From contig NW_023366904.1 in NCBI RefSeq assembly GCF_902167145.1, positions 124,001 through 188,000 of the forward strand: a stretch of 64,000 bases of DNA. The letters are read 5' to 3'. How positions within the stretch are numbered: position 1 is the first letter of the stretch; every line of letters starts with the position of its first letter. Source of the DNA: Zea mays. Taxonomy: Eukaryota > Streptophyta > Magnoliopsida > Poales > Poaceae. The notes beneath the pieces were generated by a model that worked only from the letters and a program-made list of their open reading frames with translations, ran no database searches and had not been told where the DNA came from. Shown one piece after another: positions 21,901 through 36,801 of this stretch. The position numbers were made by a program, and so were the translations under genes.

Positions 21901-24900
21901 TGTCGAAAATAGCCATCAACGACCATTTTCAATAATACCGAAGGCTAACACCTACGGATTTTTGACCAAGAAATGGTCTCCACCAAAAATCCAAGAATGT
22001 GATCTATGGCAAGGAAACATATGTGGGGTGAGGTGTATGAGCCTCTGGTCGATGATCAATTGTCACAAAACCCCATTTTTGTCGAAAATAGCCATGAACG
22101 ACCATTTTCAATAATATCGAAGGCTAACACCTACGGATTTTTGACCAAGAAATGGTCTCCACCAGAAATCCAAGAATGTGATCTACGACAAGGAAACATA
22201 TGTGGGGTGAGGTGTATGAGCCTCTGGTCGCGATCAATGGCCACACAACCCCCATTTTTGTCGAAAATAGCCATGAATGACCATTTTCAATAATATCGAA
22301 GGCTAACACCTATGGATTTTTGACCAAGAAATGGTCTCCACCAGAAATCCAAGAATGTGATCTATGGCAAGGAAACATATGTGGGGTGAGGTGTATGAGC
22401 CTCTGGTCGACGATCAATGGCCACACAACCCCCATTTTGCCGAAAATAGCCATGAATGACCATTTTCAATAATACCGAAGGCTAACACGTACGAGTTTTT
22501 AACCAAGAAATGGTCTCCACCAGAAATCCAAGAATGTAATCTATGACAAGGAAACATATGTGGGGTGAGGTTTATGAGCCTCTAGTCGATGATAAATGGC
22601 CACACAACCCCCATTTTTTATGAAAATAGCCATGAGCGACCTTGAAAATAGCCATGAGCGACCATTTCAATAATACTAGAGGCTAACACCTACGGATTTT
22701 AGACCAAGAAATGGTCTCCACCAGAAATCCAAGAATGTGATCTATGGCAAGGAAACATATGTGGGGTGAGGTGTATGAGCCTCTAGTCGATGATCAAATG
22801 CCACACAACCCCCATTTTTGTCGAAAATAGCCATGAATGACCATTTTCAATAATACCGAAGGCTAACACCTACGGATTTTTGACCAAGAAATGGTCTCCA
22901 CCAGAAATCTAAGAATGTGATCTATGGCAAGGAAACATATGTGGGGTGAGGTGTACGAGCCTCTGATCGATGATCAATGGCCACACAACCCCCATTTTGC
23001 CGAAAATAGCCATGAATGACCATTTTCAATAATACCGAAGGCTAACACGTACGAGTTTTTAACCAAGAAATGGTTTCCACCAGAAATCCAAGAATGTAAT
23101 CTATGGCAAGGAAACATATGTGGGGTGAGGTTTATGAGCCTCTAGTCGATGATAAATGGCCACACAACCCCCATTTTTTATGAAAATAGCCATGAGCGAC
23201 CTTGAAAATAGCCATGAGCGACCATTTTCAATAATACTAGAGGCTAACACCTACGGATTTTAGACCAAGAAATGGTCTCCACCAGAAATCCAAGAATGTG
23301 ATCTATGGCAAGGAAACATATGTGGGGTGAGGTGTATGAGCATCTGGTCGATGATCAATGGCCACACAACCCCCATTTTTGTCGAAAATAGCCATGAGAG
23401 ACCATTTTCAATAATACCTAAGGCTAACACCTACGGATTTTAGACCAAGAAATGGTCTCCACCAGAAATCCAAGAATGTGATCTATGGCAAGGAAACATA
23501 TGTGGGGTGAGGTGTATGAGCGTCTGGTCGATGATCAATGGCCACACAACCCCCATTTTTGTCGAAAATAGCCATGAACGACCATTTTCAATAATACCGA
23601 AGGCTAACACCTACGGATTTTTGCCCAAGAAATGGTCTCCATCAGAAATCCAAGAATGTGATCTATGGCAAGGAAACATATGTGGGGTGAGGTGTATGAG
23701 CGTCTGGTCGATGATCAATGGCCACACAACCCCCATTTTTGTCGAAAATAGCCATGAACGACCATTTTCAATAATACCGAAGGCTAACACCTACGGATTT
23801 TTGACCAAGAAATGGTCTCCACCAGAAATCCAAGAATGTGATCTACGACAAGGAAACATATGTGGGGTGAGGTGTATGAGCCTCTGGTCGACGATCAATG
23901 GCCACACAACCCCCATTTTGCCGAAAATAGCCATGACTGACCATTTTCAATAATACCGAAGGCTAACACGTACGAGTTTTTAACGAAGAAAAGGTTTCCA
24001 CCAGAAATCCAATAATGTAATCTATGGCAAGGAAACATATGTGGGGTGAGGTGTATGAGCCTCTAGTCGATGATAAATGGCCACACAACCCCCATTTTTG
24101 TCGAAAATAGCCATGAACGACCATTTTCAATAATATCGAAGGCTAACACCTACGGATTTTTGACCAAGAAATGGTCTCCACCAGAAATCCAAGAATGTGA
24201 TCTATGGCAAGGAAACGTATGTGGGGTGAGGTGTACGAGCCTTTAGTCGATGATCAATGGCCACACAACCCCCATTTTGCCGAAAATAGCCATGAGCGAC
24301 CATTTTCAATAATATTAGAGGCTAACACCTACGGATTTTAGACCAAGAAATGGTCTCCACCAGAAATCCAAGAATGTGATCTATGGCAAGGAAACATATG
24401 TGGGGTGAGGTGTACGAGCCTCTGGTCGATGATCAATGGCCACACAACCCCCATTTTTGTCGAAAATAGCCATGAACGACCATTTTCAATAATACCGAAG
24501 GCTAACACGTACGAGTTTTTAACCAAGAAATGGTTTCCACCAGAAATCCAAGAATGTAATCTATGGCAAGGAAACATATGTGGGGTGAGGTTTATGAGCC
24601 TCTAGTCGATGATAAATGGCCACACAACCCCCATTTTTTATGAAAATAGCCATGAGCGACCTTGAAAATAGCCATCAACGACCATTTTCAATAATATTAG
24701 AGGCTAACACCTACAGATTTTAGACCAAGAAATGGTCTCCACCAGAAATCCAAGAATGTGATCTATGGCAAGGAAACATATGTGGGGTGAGGTGTACGAG
24801 CCTCTGGTCGATGATCAATGGCCACACAACCCCCATTTTTGTCGAAAATAGCCATGAACGACCATTTTCAATAATACCGAAGGCTAACACGTACGAGTTT

Positions 24901-27804
24901 TTAACCAAGAAATGGTCTCCACCAGAAATCCAAGAATGTGATCTATGGCAAGGAAACATATGTGAGGTGAGGTGTATGAGCGTCTGGTCGATGATCAATG
25001 GCCACACAACCCCCATTTTTGTCGAAAATAGCCATGAATGACCATTTTCAAAAATACCAAAGGCTAACACGTACAGATTTTTGACCAAGAAATGGTCTCC
25101 ACCAGAAATCCAAGAATGTGATCTATGGCAAGGAAACATATGTGGGGTGAGGTGTATGAGCCTCTGGTCGATGATCAATGGCCACACAACCCCCATTTTG
25201 CCGAAAATAGCCATGAATGACCATTTTCAATAATACCGAAGGCTAACACGTACGAGTTTTTAACCAAGAAATGGTCTCCACCAGAAATCCAAGAATGTGA
25301 TCTATGGCAAGGAAATATATGTGGGGTGAGGTTTATGAGCCTCTAGTCGATGATAAATGGCCACACAACCCCCATTTTTTATGAAAATAGCCATGAGCGA
25401 CCATTTTCAATAATACTGGAGGCTAAGACCAACGGATTTTTGACCAAGAAATGGTCTCCACCAGAAATCCAAGAATGTGATCTATGGCAAGGAAACATAT
25501 GTGGGGTGAGGTGTATGAGCCTCTGGTCGATGATCAATTGCCACACAACCCCCATTTTGTCGAAAATAGCCATGAACGGCCATTTTCAATAATACCGAAG
25601 GCTAACACCTACGAGTTTTTATCCAAGAAACGGTCTCCACCAGAAATCCAAGAATGTGATCTATGGCAAGGAAACATATGTGGGGTGAGGTGTATGAGCC
25701 TCTGGTCGATGATCAATGGCACACAACCCCCATTTTTTATGAAAATAGCCATGAGCGACCTTGAAAATAGCCATGAGCGACCATTTTCAATAATACTAGA
25801 GGCTAAGACCTGCGGATTTTTGACCAAGAAATGGTCTCCACCAGAAATCCAAGAATGTGATCTATGGCAAGGAAACATATGTGGGGTGAGGTGTATGAGC
25901 CTCTGGTCGATGATCAATGGCCACACAACCCCCATTTTTTATGAAAATAGCCATGAACGACCATTTTCAAAAATACCAAAGGCTAACACCTACGGATTTT
26001 TGACCAAGAAATGGTCTCCACCAGAAATCCAAGAATGTGATCTATGGCAAGGAAACATATGTGGGGTGAGGTGTACGAGCCTCTGGTCGATGATCAATGG
26101 CCACAGAACCCCCATTTTGCTGAAAATAGCCATGAACGACCATTTTCAATAATACCGAAGGCTAACACGTACGAGTTTTTAACCAAGAAATGGTCTCCAC
26201 CAGAAATCCAAGAATGTGATCTATGGCAAGGAAACATATGTGGGGTGAGGTGTACGAGCCTTTAGTCGATGATCAATGGCCACACAACCCCCATTTTGCC
26301 GAAAATCGCCATGAGCGACCATTTTCAATAATATTAGAGGCTAACACCTACGGATTTTAGACCAAGAAATGGTCTCCACCAGAAATCCAAGAATATGATC
26401 TATGGCAAGGAAACATATGTGGGGTGAGGTGTACGAGCCTCTGGTTGATGATCAATGGCCACACAACCCCCATTTTTGTCGAAAATAGCCATGAACCACC
26501 ATTTTCAATAATACCGAAGGCTAACACGTACGAGGTTTTAACCAAGAAATGGTCTCCACCAGAAATCCAAGAATGTGATCTATGGCAAGGAAACATATGT
26601 GGGGTGAGGTGTATGAGTGTCTGGTCGATGATCAATGGCCACACAACCCCCATTTTTGTCGAAAATAGCCATGAACGACCTTGAAAATAGCCATGAGCGA
26701 CCATTTTCAATAATACTAGAGGCTAACACCTACGGATTTTAGACCAAGAAATGGTCTCCACCAGAAATCCAAGAATGTGATCTATGACAAGGAAACATAT
26801 GTGGGGTGAGGTGTATGAGCCTCTGGTCGACGATCAATGGCCACACAACCCCCATTTTTGTCAAAAATAGTCATGAACGACCATTTTCAATAATACTGAA
26901 GGCTAACACCTACGGATTTTTGCCCAAGAAATGGTCTCCACCAGAAATCCAAGAATGTGATCTATGGCAAGGAAACATATGTGGGGTGAGGTGTATGAGC
27001 CTCTGGTCGACGATCAATGGCCACACAACCCCCATTTTGCCGAAAATAGCCATGAACGACCATTTTCAATAATACCGAAGGCTAACACGTACGAGTTTTT
27101 GACCAAGAAATGGTCTCCACCAAAAATCCAAGAATGTGATCTATGGCAAGGAAACATATGTGGGTGAGGTGTATGAGCCTCTGGTCGACGATCAATGGCC
27201 ACACAACCCCCATTTTGCCGAAAATAGCCATGAATGACCATTTTCAATAATACTAGAGGCTAAGACCTACGGATTTTAGACCAAGAAATGGTCTCCACCA
27301 GAAATCCAAGAATGTGATCTATGGCAAGGAAACATATGTGGGGTGAGGTGTATGAGCGTCTGGTCGATGATCAATGGCCACACAACCCCCATTTTTGTCG
27401 AAAATAGCCATGAACGACCATTTTCAAAAATACCGAAGGCTAACACCTACGGATTTTTCACCAAGAAATGGTTTCCACCAGAAATCCAAGAATGTGATCT
27501 ATGGCAAGGAAACATATGTGGGGTGAGGTTTATGAGCCTCTGGTCGATGATCAATGGCCACACAACCCCCATTTTTGTCGAAAATAGCCATGAATGACCA
27601 TTTTCAATAATACCGAAGGCTAACACATACGAGTTTTTAACCAAGAAATGGTTTCCACCAGAAATCCAAGAATATAATCTATGGCAAGGAAACATATGTG
27701 GGGTGAGGTTTATGAGCCTCTAGTCGATGATAAATGGCCACACAACCCCCATTTTTTATGAAAATAGCCACGAGCGACCTTGAAAATAGCCATGAGCGAC
27801 CATT
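18923..27804 (+). repeat. knob180 satellite array, plus orientation
   Basis: About 49 monomers in plus orientation. Three diagnostic monomer types alternate: CACCTACGGATTTTTGACC, CACGTACGAGTTTTTAACC and CCTACGGATTTTAGACC. The block 19065-20512 recurs at 20513-21790 with an offset of 1448 bp. Monomers with the 22 bp internal duplication are spaced at multiples of the monomer. Confidence 0.94.
19065..21790 (+). repeat. Higher-order duplication, period about 1448 bp
   Basis: Distinctive variants recur with a constant offset: the monomer with GCCTATGGTGGAAGAT (19326 and 20775), the ~12 bp local duplication TCTATGG(C/T)GTGATCTATG (~19825 and ~21273), and ACCCTAATTTTTGTCG (~19911 and ~21351). This shows an eight-monomer block was copied in tandem. 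Confidence 0.8.
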
Positions 27805-27871
27805 TCTTGGTCTAAACTCCGTAGGTGTTAGCCTCTAATATTTTTGAAAATGGTCGCTCATGGCTATTTTC
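27805..27871 (-). repeat. Inverted knob180 fragment of ~67 bp
   Basis: Inside a long plus-orientation stretch, GAGCGACCATTT runs into the minus-strand CTTGGTCTAAACTCCG and continues to GGCTATTTTCGGCA, then returns to plus orientation as GGCAAGGAAACATATG. CCATTT at the left joint and GGCA at the right joint are shared by both orientations. Confidence 0.88.
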
Positions 27872-30800
27872 GGCAAGGAAACATATGTGGGGTGAGGTGT
27901 ACGAGCCTCTGGTCGATGATCAATGGCCACACAACCCCCATTTTTGTCGAAAATAGCCATGAACGACCATTTTCAATAATACCGAAGGCTAACACGTACG
28001 AGTTTTTAACCAAGAAATGGTCTCCACCAGAAATCCAAGAATGTGATCTATGGCAAGGAAACATATGTGGGGTGAGGTGTATGAGCATCTGGTCGATGAT
28101 CAATGGCCACACAACCCCCATTTTTGTCGAAAATAGCCATGAATGACCATTTTCAAAAATACAAAAGGCTAACACGTACGGATTTTTGACCAAGAAATGG
28201 TCTCCATCAGAAATCCAAGAATGTGATCTATGGCAAGGAAACATATGTGGGGTGAGGTGTATGAGCCTCTGGTCGATGATCAATGAACACACAACCCCCA
28301 TTTTGCCGAAAATAGCCATGAATGACCATTTTCAATAATACCGAAGGCTAACACGTACGAGTTTTTAACCAAGAAATGGTCTCCACCAGAAATCTAAGAA
28401 TGTGATCTATGGCAAGGAAACATATGTGGGGTGAGGTTTATGAGCCTCTAGTCGATGATAAATGGCCACACAACCCCCATTTTTTATGAAAATAGCCATG
28501 AGCGACCATTTTCAATAATACTGGAGGCTAAGACCTACGGATTTTTGACCAAGAAACGGTCTCCACCAGAAATCCAAGAATGTGATCTATGGCAAGGAAA
28601 CATATGTGGGGTGAGGTGTATGAGCCTCTGGTCGATGATCAATTGCCACACAACCCCCATTTTGTCGAAAATAGCCATGAACGACCATTTTCAATAATAC
28701 CGAAGGCTAACACCTACGGATTTTTGACCAAGAAATGGTCTCCACCAGAAATCCAAGAATGTGATCTATGGCAAGGAAACATATGTGGGGTGAGGTGTAT
28801 GAGCCTCTAGTCGATGATCAATGGCCACACAAGCCCCATTTTTGTCGAAAATAGCCATGAATGACCATTTTCAATAATACCGAAGGCTAACACCTACGAG
28901 TTTTTATCCAAGAAACGGTCTCCACCAGAAATCCAAGAATGTGATCTATGGCAAGGAAACATATGTGGGGTGAGGTGTATGAGCCTCTGGTCGATGATCA
29001 ATGGCCACACAACCCCCATTTTTTATGAAAATAGCCATGAGCGACCTTGAAAATAGCCATGAGCGATCATTTTCAATAATACTAGAGGCTAAGACCTGCG
29101 GATTTTTGACCAAGAAATGGTCTCCACCAGAAATCCAAGAATGTGATCTATGGCAAGGAAACATATGTGGGGTGAGGTGTATGAGCCTCTGGTCGATGAT
29201 CAATGGCCACACAACCCCCAGTTTTTTATGAAAATAGCCATGAACGACCATTTTCAAAAATACCAAAGGCTAACACCTACGGATTTTTGACCAAGAAATG
29301 GTCTCCACCAGAAATCCAAGAATATGATCTATGGCAAGGAAACATATGTGGGGTGAGGTGTATGAGCCTCTAGTCGATGATCAATGGCCACAGAACCCCC
29401 ATTTTGCCGAAAATAGCCATGAACGACCATTTTCAATAATACCGAAGGCTAACACGTACGAGTTTTTAACCAAGAAATGGTCTCCACCAGAAATCCAAGA
29501 ATGTGATCTATGGCAAGGAAACATATGTGGGGTGAGGTGTACGAGCCTTTAGTCGATGATCAATGGCCACACAACCCCCATTTTGCCGAAAATAGCCATG
29601 AGCGACCATTTTCAATAATATTAGAGGCTAACACCTACGGATTTTAGACCAAGAAATGGTCTCCACCAGAAATCCAAGAATGTGATCTATGGCAAGGAAA
29701 CATATGTGGGGTGAGGTCTACGAGCCTCTGGTCGATGATCAATGGCCACACAACCCCCATTTTTGTCGAAAATAGCCATGAACGACCATTTTCAATAATA
29801 CCGAAGGCTAACACGTACGAGTTTTTAACCAAGAAATGGTCTCCACCAGAAATCCAAGAATGTGATCTATGGCAAGGAAACATATGTGGGGTGAGGTGTA
29901 TGAGCGTCTGGTCGATGATCAATGGCCACACAACCCACATTTTTGTCGAAAATAGCCATGAACGACCTTGAAAATAGCCATGAGCGACCATTTTCAATAA
30001 TACTAGAGGCTACCACCTATGGATTTTAGACCAAGAAATGGTCTCCACCAGAAATCCAAGAATGTGATCTATGACAAGGAAACATATGTGGGGTTAGGTG
30101 TATGTGCGTCTGGTCGATGATCAATGGCCACACAACCCCCATTTTTGTCAAAAATAGCCATGAACGACCATTTTCAATAATACCGAAGGCTAACACCTAC
30201 GGATTTTTGCCCAAGAAATGGTCTCCACCAGAAATCCAAGAATGTGATCTATGGCAAGGAAACATATGTGGGGTGAGGTGTATGAGCCTCTGGTCGACGA
30301 TCAATGGCCACACAACCCCCATTTTGCCGAAAATAGCCATGAACGACCATTTTCAATAATACCGAAGGCTAACACGTACGAGATTTTGACCAAGAAATGG
30401 TCTCCACCAAAAATCCAAGAATGTGATCTATGGCAAGGAAACATATGTGGGGTGAGGTGTATGAGCCTCTGGTCGACGATCAATGGCCACACAACCCCCA
30501 TTTTGCCGAAAATAGCCATGAATGACCATTTTCAATAATACTAGAGGCTAAGACCTACGGATTTTTGACCAAGAAATGGTCTCCACCAGAAATCCAAGAA
30601 TGTGATCTATGGCAAGGAAACATATGTGGGGTGAGGTGTATGAGCGTCTAGTCGATGATCAATGGCCACATAACCCCCATTTTTGTCGAAAATAGCCATG
30701 AACGACCATTTTCAAAAATACCGAAGGCTAACACCTACGGATTTTTGACCAAGAAATGGTTTCCACCAGAAATCCAAGAATGTGATCTATGGCAAGGAAA

Positions 30801-33800
30801 CATATGTGGGGTGAGGTTTATGAACCTCTGGTCGATGATCAATGGCCACACAACCCCCATTTTTGTCGAAAATAGCCATGAATGACCATTTTCAATAATA
30901 CCGAAGGCTAACACGTACGAGTTTTTAACCAAGAAATGGTTTCCACCAGAAATCCAAGAATGTAATCTATGGCAAGGAAACATATGTGGGGTGAGGTTTA
31001 TGAGCCTCTAGTCGATGATAAATGGCCACACAACCCCCATTTTTTATGAAAATAGCCATGAGCGACCATTTTCAATAATACTAGAGGCTAAGACCTACGG
31101 ATTTTTGACCAAGAAACGGTCTCCACCAGAAATCCAAGAATGTGATCTATGGCAAGGAAACATATGTGGGGTGAGGTGTATGAGCCTCTGGTCGATGATC
31201 AATTGCCACACAACCCCCATTTTGTCGAAAATAGCCATGAACGACCATTTTCAATAATACCGAAGGCTAACACCTACGGATTTTTGACCAAGAAATGGTC
31301 TCCACCAGAAATCCAAGAATGTGATCTATGGCAAGGAAACATATGTGGGGTGAGGTGTATGAGCCTCTAGTCGATGATCAATGGCCACACAACCCCCATT
31401 TTTGTCGAAAATAGCCATGAATGACCATTTTCAATAATACCGAAGGCTAACACATACGAGTTTTTATCCAAGAAACGGTCTCCACCAGAAATCCAAGAAT
31501 GTGATCTATGGCAAGGAAACATATGTGGGGTGAGGTGTATGAGCCTCTGGTCGATGATCAATGGCCACACAACCCCCATTTTTTATGAAAATAGCCATGA
31601 GCGACCTTGAAAATAGCCATGAGCGACCATTTTCAATAATACTAGAGGCTAAGACCTGCGGATTTTTGACCAAGAAATGGTCTCCACCAGAAATCCAAGA
31701 ATGTGATCTATGGCAAGGAAACATATGTGGGGTGAGGTGTATGAGCCTCTGGTCGATGATCAATGGCCACACAACCCCCATTTTTTTTATGAAAATAGCC
31801 ATGAACGACCATTTTCAAAAATACCAAAGGCTAACACCTACGGATTTTTGACCAAGAAATGGTCTCCACCAGAAATCCAAGAATGTGATCTATGGCAAGG
31901 AAACATATGTGGGGTGAGGTGTACGAGCCTCTAGTCGATGATCAATGGCCACAGAACCCCCATTTTGCCGAAAATAGCCATGAACGACCATTTTCAATAA
32001 TACCGAAGGCTAACACGTACGAGTTTTTAACCAAGAAATGGTCTCCACCAGAAATCCAAGAATGTGATCTATGGCAAGGAAACATATGTGGGGTGAGGTG
32101 TACGAGCCTTTAGTCGATGATCAATGGCCACACAACCCCCATTTTGCCGAAAATAGCCATGAGCGACCATTTTCAATAATATTAGAGGCTAACACCTACG
32201 GATTTTAGACCAAGAAATGGTCTCCACCAGAAATCCAAGAATGTGATCTATGGCAAGGAAACATATGTGGGGTGAGGTGTACGAGCCTCTGGTCGATGAT
32301 CAATGGCCACACAACCCCCATTTTTGTCGAAAATAGCCATGAACGACCATTTTCAATAATACCGAAGGCGAACACGTACGAGTTTTTAACCAAGAAATGG
32401 TCTCCACCAGAAATCCAAGAATGTGATCTATGGCAAGGAAACATATGTGGGGTGAGGTGTATGAGCGTCTGGTCGATGATCAATGGCCACACAACCCACA
32501 TTTTTGTCGAAAATAGCCATGAACGACCTTGAAAATAGCCATGAGCGACCATTTTCAATAATACTAGAGGCTAACACCTATGGATTTTAGACCAAGAAAT
32601 GGTCTCCACCAGAAATCCAAGAATGTGATCTATGACAAGGAAACATATGTGGGGTTAGGTGTATGTGCGTCTGGTCGATGATCAATGGCCACACAACCCC
32701 CATTTTTGTCAAAAATAGCCATGAACGACCATTTTCAATAATACCGAAGGCTAACACCTACGGATTTTTGCCCAAGAAATGGTCTCCACCAGAAATCCAA
32801 GAATGTGATCTATGGCAAGGAAACATATGTGGGGTGAGGTGTATGAGCCTCTGGTCGACGATCAATGGCCACACAACCCCCATTTTGCCGAAAATAGCCA
32901 TCAACGACCATTTTCAATAATACCGAAGACTAACACGTACGAGTTTTTGACCAAGAAATGGTCTCCACCAAAAATCCAAGAATGTGATCTATGGCAAGGA
33001 AACATATGTGGGGTGAGGTGTATGAGCCTCTGGTCGACGATCAATGGCCACACAACCCCCATTTTGCCGAAAATAGCCATGAATGACCATTTTCAATAAT
33101 ACTAGAGGCTAAGACCTACGGATTTTAGACCAAGAAATGGTCTCCACCAGAAATCCAAGAATGTGATCTATGGCAAGGAAACATATGTGGGGTGAGGTGT
33201 ATGAGCGTCTAGTCGATGATCAATGGCCACATAACCCCCATTTTTGTCGAAAATAGCCATGAACGACCATTTTCAAAAATACCGAAGGCTAACACCTACG
33301 GATTTTTGACCAAGAAATGGTTTCCACCAGAAATCCAAGAATGTGATCTATGGCAAGGAAACATATGTGGGGTGAGGTTTATGAGCCTCTGGTCGATGAT
33401 CAATGGCCACACAACCCCCATTTTTGTCGAAAATTGCCATGAATGACCATTTTCAATAATACCGAAGGCTAACACGTACGAGTTTTTAACCAAGAAATGG
33501 TTTCCACCAGAAATCCAAGAATGTAATCTATGGCAAGGAAACATATGTGGGGTGAGGTTTATGAGCCTCTAGTCGATGATAAATGGCCACACAACCCCCA
33601 TTTTTTATGAAAATAGCCATGAGCGACCATTTTCAATAATACTGGAGGCTAAGACCTACGGATTTTTGACCAAGAAACGGTCTCCACCAGAAATCCAAGA
33701 ATGTGATCTATGGCAAGGAAACATATGTGGGGTGAGGTGTATGAGCCTCTGGTCGATGATCAATTGCCACACAACCCCCATTTTGTCGAAAATAGCCATG

Positions 33801-36796
33801 AACGACCATTTTCAATAATACCGAAGGCTAACACCTACGGATTTTTGACCAAGAAATGGTCTCCACCAGAAATCCAAGAATGTGATCTATGGCAAGGAAA
33901 CATATGTGGGGTGAGGTGTATGAGCCTCTAGTCGATGATCAATGGCCACACAACCCCCATTTTTGTCGAAAATAGCCATGAATGACCATTTTCAATAATA
34001 CCGAAGGCTAACACCTACGAGTTTTTATCCAAGAAACGGTCTCCACCAGAAATCCAAGAATGTGATCTATGGCAAGGAAACATATGTGGGGTGAGGTGTA
34101 TGAGCCTCTGGTCGATGATCAATGGCCACACAACCCCCATTTTTTATGAAAATAGCCATGAGCGACCTTGAAAATAGCCATGAGCGACCATTTTCAATAA
34201 TACTAGAGGCTAAGACCTGCGGATTTTTGACCAAGAAATGGTCTCCACCAGAAATCCAAGAATGTGATCTATGGCAAGGAAACATATGTGGGGTGAGGTG
34301 TATGAGCCTCTGGTCGATGATCAATGGCCACACAACCCCCATTTTTTTATGAAAATAGCCATGAACGACCATTTTCAAAAATACCAAAGGCTAACACCTA
34401 CGGATTTTTGACCAAGAAATGGTCTCCACCAGAAATCCAAGAATGTGATCTATGGCAAGGAAACATATGTGGGGTGAGGTGTACGAGCCTCTAGTCGATG
34501 ATCAATGGCCACAGAACCCCCATTTTGCCGAAAATAGCCATGAACGACCATTTTCAATAATACCGAAGGCTAACACGTACGAGTTTTTAACCAAGAAATG
34601 GTCTCCACCAGAAATCCAAGAATGTGATCTATGGCAAGGAAACATATGTGGGGTGAGGTGTACGAGCCTTTAGTCGATGATCAATGGCCACACAACCCCC
34701 ATTTTGCCGAAAATAGCCATGAGCGACCATTTTCAATAATATTAGAGGCTAACACCTACGGATTTTAGACCAAGAAATGGTCTCCACCAGAAATCCAAGA
34801 ATGTGATCTATGGCAAGGAAACATATGTGGGGTGAGGTGTATGAGCCTCTGGTCGATGATCAATGGCCACACAACCCCCATTTTTGTCGAAAATAGCCAT
34901 GAACGACCATTTTCAATAATACCGAAGGCGAACACGTACGAGTTTTTAACCAAGAAATGGTCTCCACCAGAAATCCAAGAATGTGATCTATGGCAAGGAA
35001 ACATATGTGGGGTGAGGTGTATGAGCGTCTGGTCGATGATCAATGGCCACACAACCCACATTTTTGTCGAAAATAGCCATGAACGACCTTGAAAATAGCC
35101 ATGAGCGACCATTTTCAATAATACTAGAGGCTAACACCTATGGATTTTAGACCAAGAAATGGTCTCCACCAGAAATCCAAGAATGTGATCTATGACAAGG
35201 AAACATATGTGGGGTTAGGTGTATGTGCGTCTGGTCGATGATCAATGGCCACACAACCCCCATTTTTGTCAAAAATAGCCATGAACGACCATTTTCAATA
35301 ATACCGAAGGCTAACACCTACGGATTTTTGCCCAAGAAATGGTCTCCACCAGAAATCCAAGAATGTGATCTATGGCAAGGAAACATATGTGGGGTGAGGT
35401 GTATGAGCCTCTGGTCGACGATCAATGGCCACACAACCCCCATTTTGCCGAAAATAGCCATGAACGACCATTTTCAATAATACCGAAGACTAACACGTAC
35501 GAGTTTTTGACCAAGAAATGGTCTCCACCAAAAATCCAAGAATGTGATCTATGGCAAGGAAACATATGTGGGGTGAGGTGTATGAGCCTCTTGTCGACGA
35601 TCAATGGCCACACAACCCCCATTTTGCCGAAAATAGCCATGAATGACCATTTTCAATAATACTAGAGGCTAAGACCTACGGATTTTAGACCAAGAAATGG
35701 TCTCCACCAGAAATCCAAGAATGTGATCTATGGCAAGGAAACATATGTGGGGTGAGGTGTATGAGCGTCTAGTCGATGATCAATGGCCACATAACCCCCA
35801 TTTTTGTCGAAAATAGCCATGAACGACCATTTTCAAAAATACCGAAGGCTAACACCTACGGATTTTTGACCAAGAAATGGTTTCCACCAGAAATCCAAGA
35901 ATGTGATCTATGGCAAGGAAACATATGTGGGGTGAGGTTTATGAGCCTCTGGTCGATGATCAATGGCCACACAACCCCCATTTTTGTCGAAAATTGCCAT
36001 GAATGACCATTTTCAATAATACCGAAGGCTAACACGTACGAGTTTTTAACCAAGAAATGGTTTCCACCAGAAATCCAAGAATGTAATCTATGGCAAGGAA
36101 ACATATGTGGGGTGAGGTTTATGAGCCTCTAGTCGATGATAAATGGCCACACAACCCCCATTTTTTATGAAAATAGCCACGAGCGACCTTGAAAATAGCC
36201 ATGAGCGACCATTTTCAATAATACTAGAGGCTAACACCTACGGATTTTAGACCAAGAAATGGTCTCCACCAGAAATCCAAGAATGTGATCTATGGCAAGG
36301 AAACATATGTGGGGTGAGGTGTATGAGCGTCTGGTCGATGATCAATGGCCACACAACCCCCATTTTTGTCGAAAATAGCCATGAACGACCATTTTGAATA
36401 ATACCGAAGGCTAACACCTACGGATTTTTGACCAAGAAATGGTCTCCACCAGAAATCCAAGAATGTGATCTATGGCAAGGAAACATATGTGGGGTGAGGT
36501 GTATGAGCCTCTAGTCGATGATCAATGGCCACACAACCCCCATTTTTGTCGAAAATAGCCATGAATGACCATTTTCAAAAATACCAAAGGCTAACACGTA
36601 CGGATTTTTGACCAAGAAATGGTGTCCACCAGAAATCCAAGAATGTGATCTATGGCAAGGAAACATATGTGGGGTGAGGTGTACGAGCCTCTGGTCGATG
36701 ATCAATGGCCACACAACCCCCATTTTGCCGAAAATAGCCATGAACGACCATTTTCAATAATACCGAAGGCTAACACCTATGGATTTTTGACCAAGA
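27872..36796 (+). repeat. knob180 satellite array, plus orientation, up to the gypsy insertion
   Basis: About 49 monomers in plus orientation, most of them inside a 2560 bp higher-order unit repeated three times. The last monomer is interrupted after GACCAAGAAATGG by the gypsy-type element. Confidence 0.94.
28455..36130 (+). repeat. Higher-order repeat, 2560 bp unit in three tandem copies
   Basis: Copies start at about 28455, 31015 and 33576. Marker variants recur at exact offsets of 2560-2561 bp: AATTGCCACACAACC (28641, 31201, 33762), GGTGTATGTGCGTCTGG (~30096, ~32657, ~35218) and CCACATAACCCCC (~30665, ~33226, ~35786). Copies look about 99% identical. The AAATTGCCATGAATG variant is in copies 2 and 3 only. 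A related but longer (+545 bp, three monomers) block precedes them at about 25350-28454. Confidence 0.88.
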
Positions 36797-36801
36797 AATG
36801 G
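36797..36801. other. 5' target-site duplication of the gypsy-type element
   Basis: AATGG directly before the TGTTGGGG of the LTR, repeated at 44177-44181. Removing the element restores GAAATGGTCTCCACC, the normal monomer sequence. Confidence 0.95.

Noticed and set aside
25484..26152. 222-codon ORF and dozens of other 60-170 codon ORFs in the knob arrays on both strands
   Set aside because: They consist of the translated 180 bp monomer over and over. The monomer length is divisible by 3 and several frames lack stops, so ORFs run on until a variant monomer brings a stop or indel. No gene-like signals are attached.
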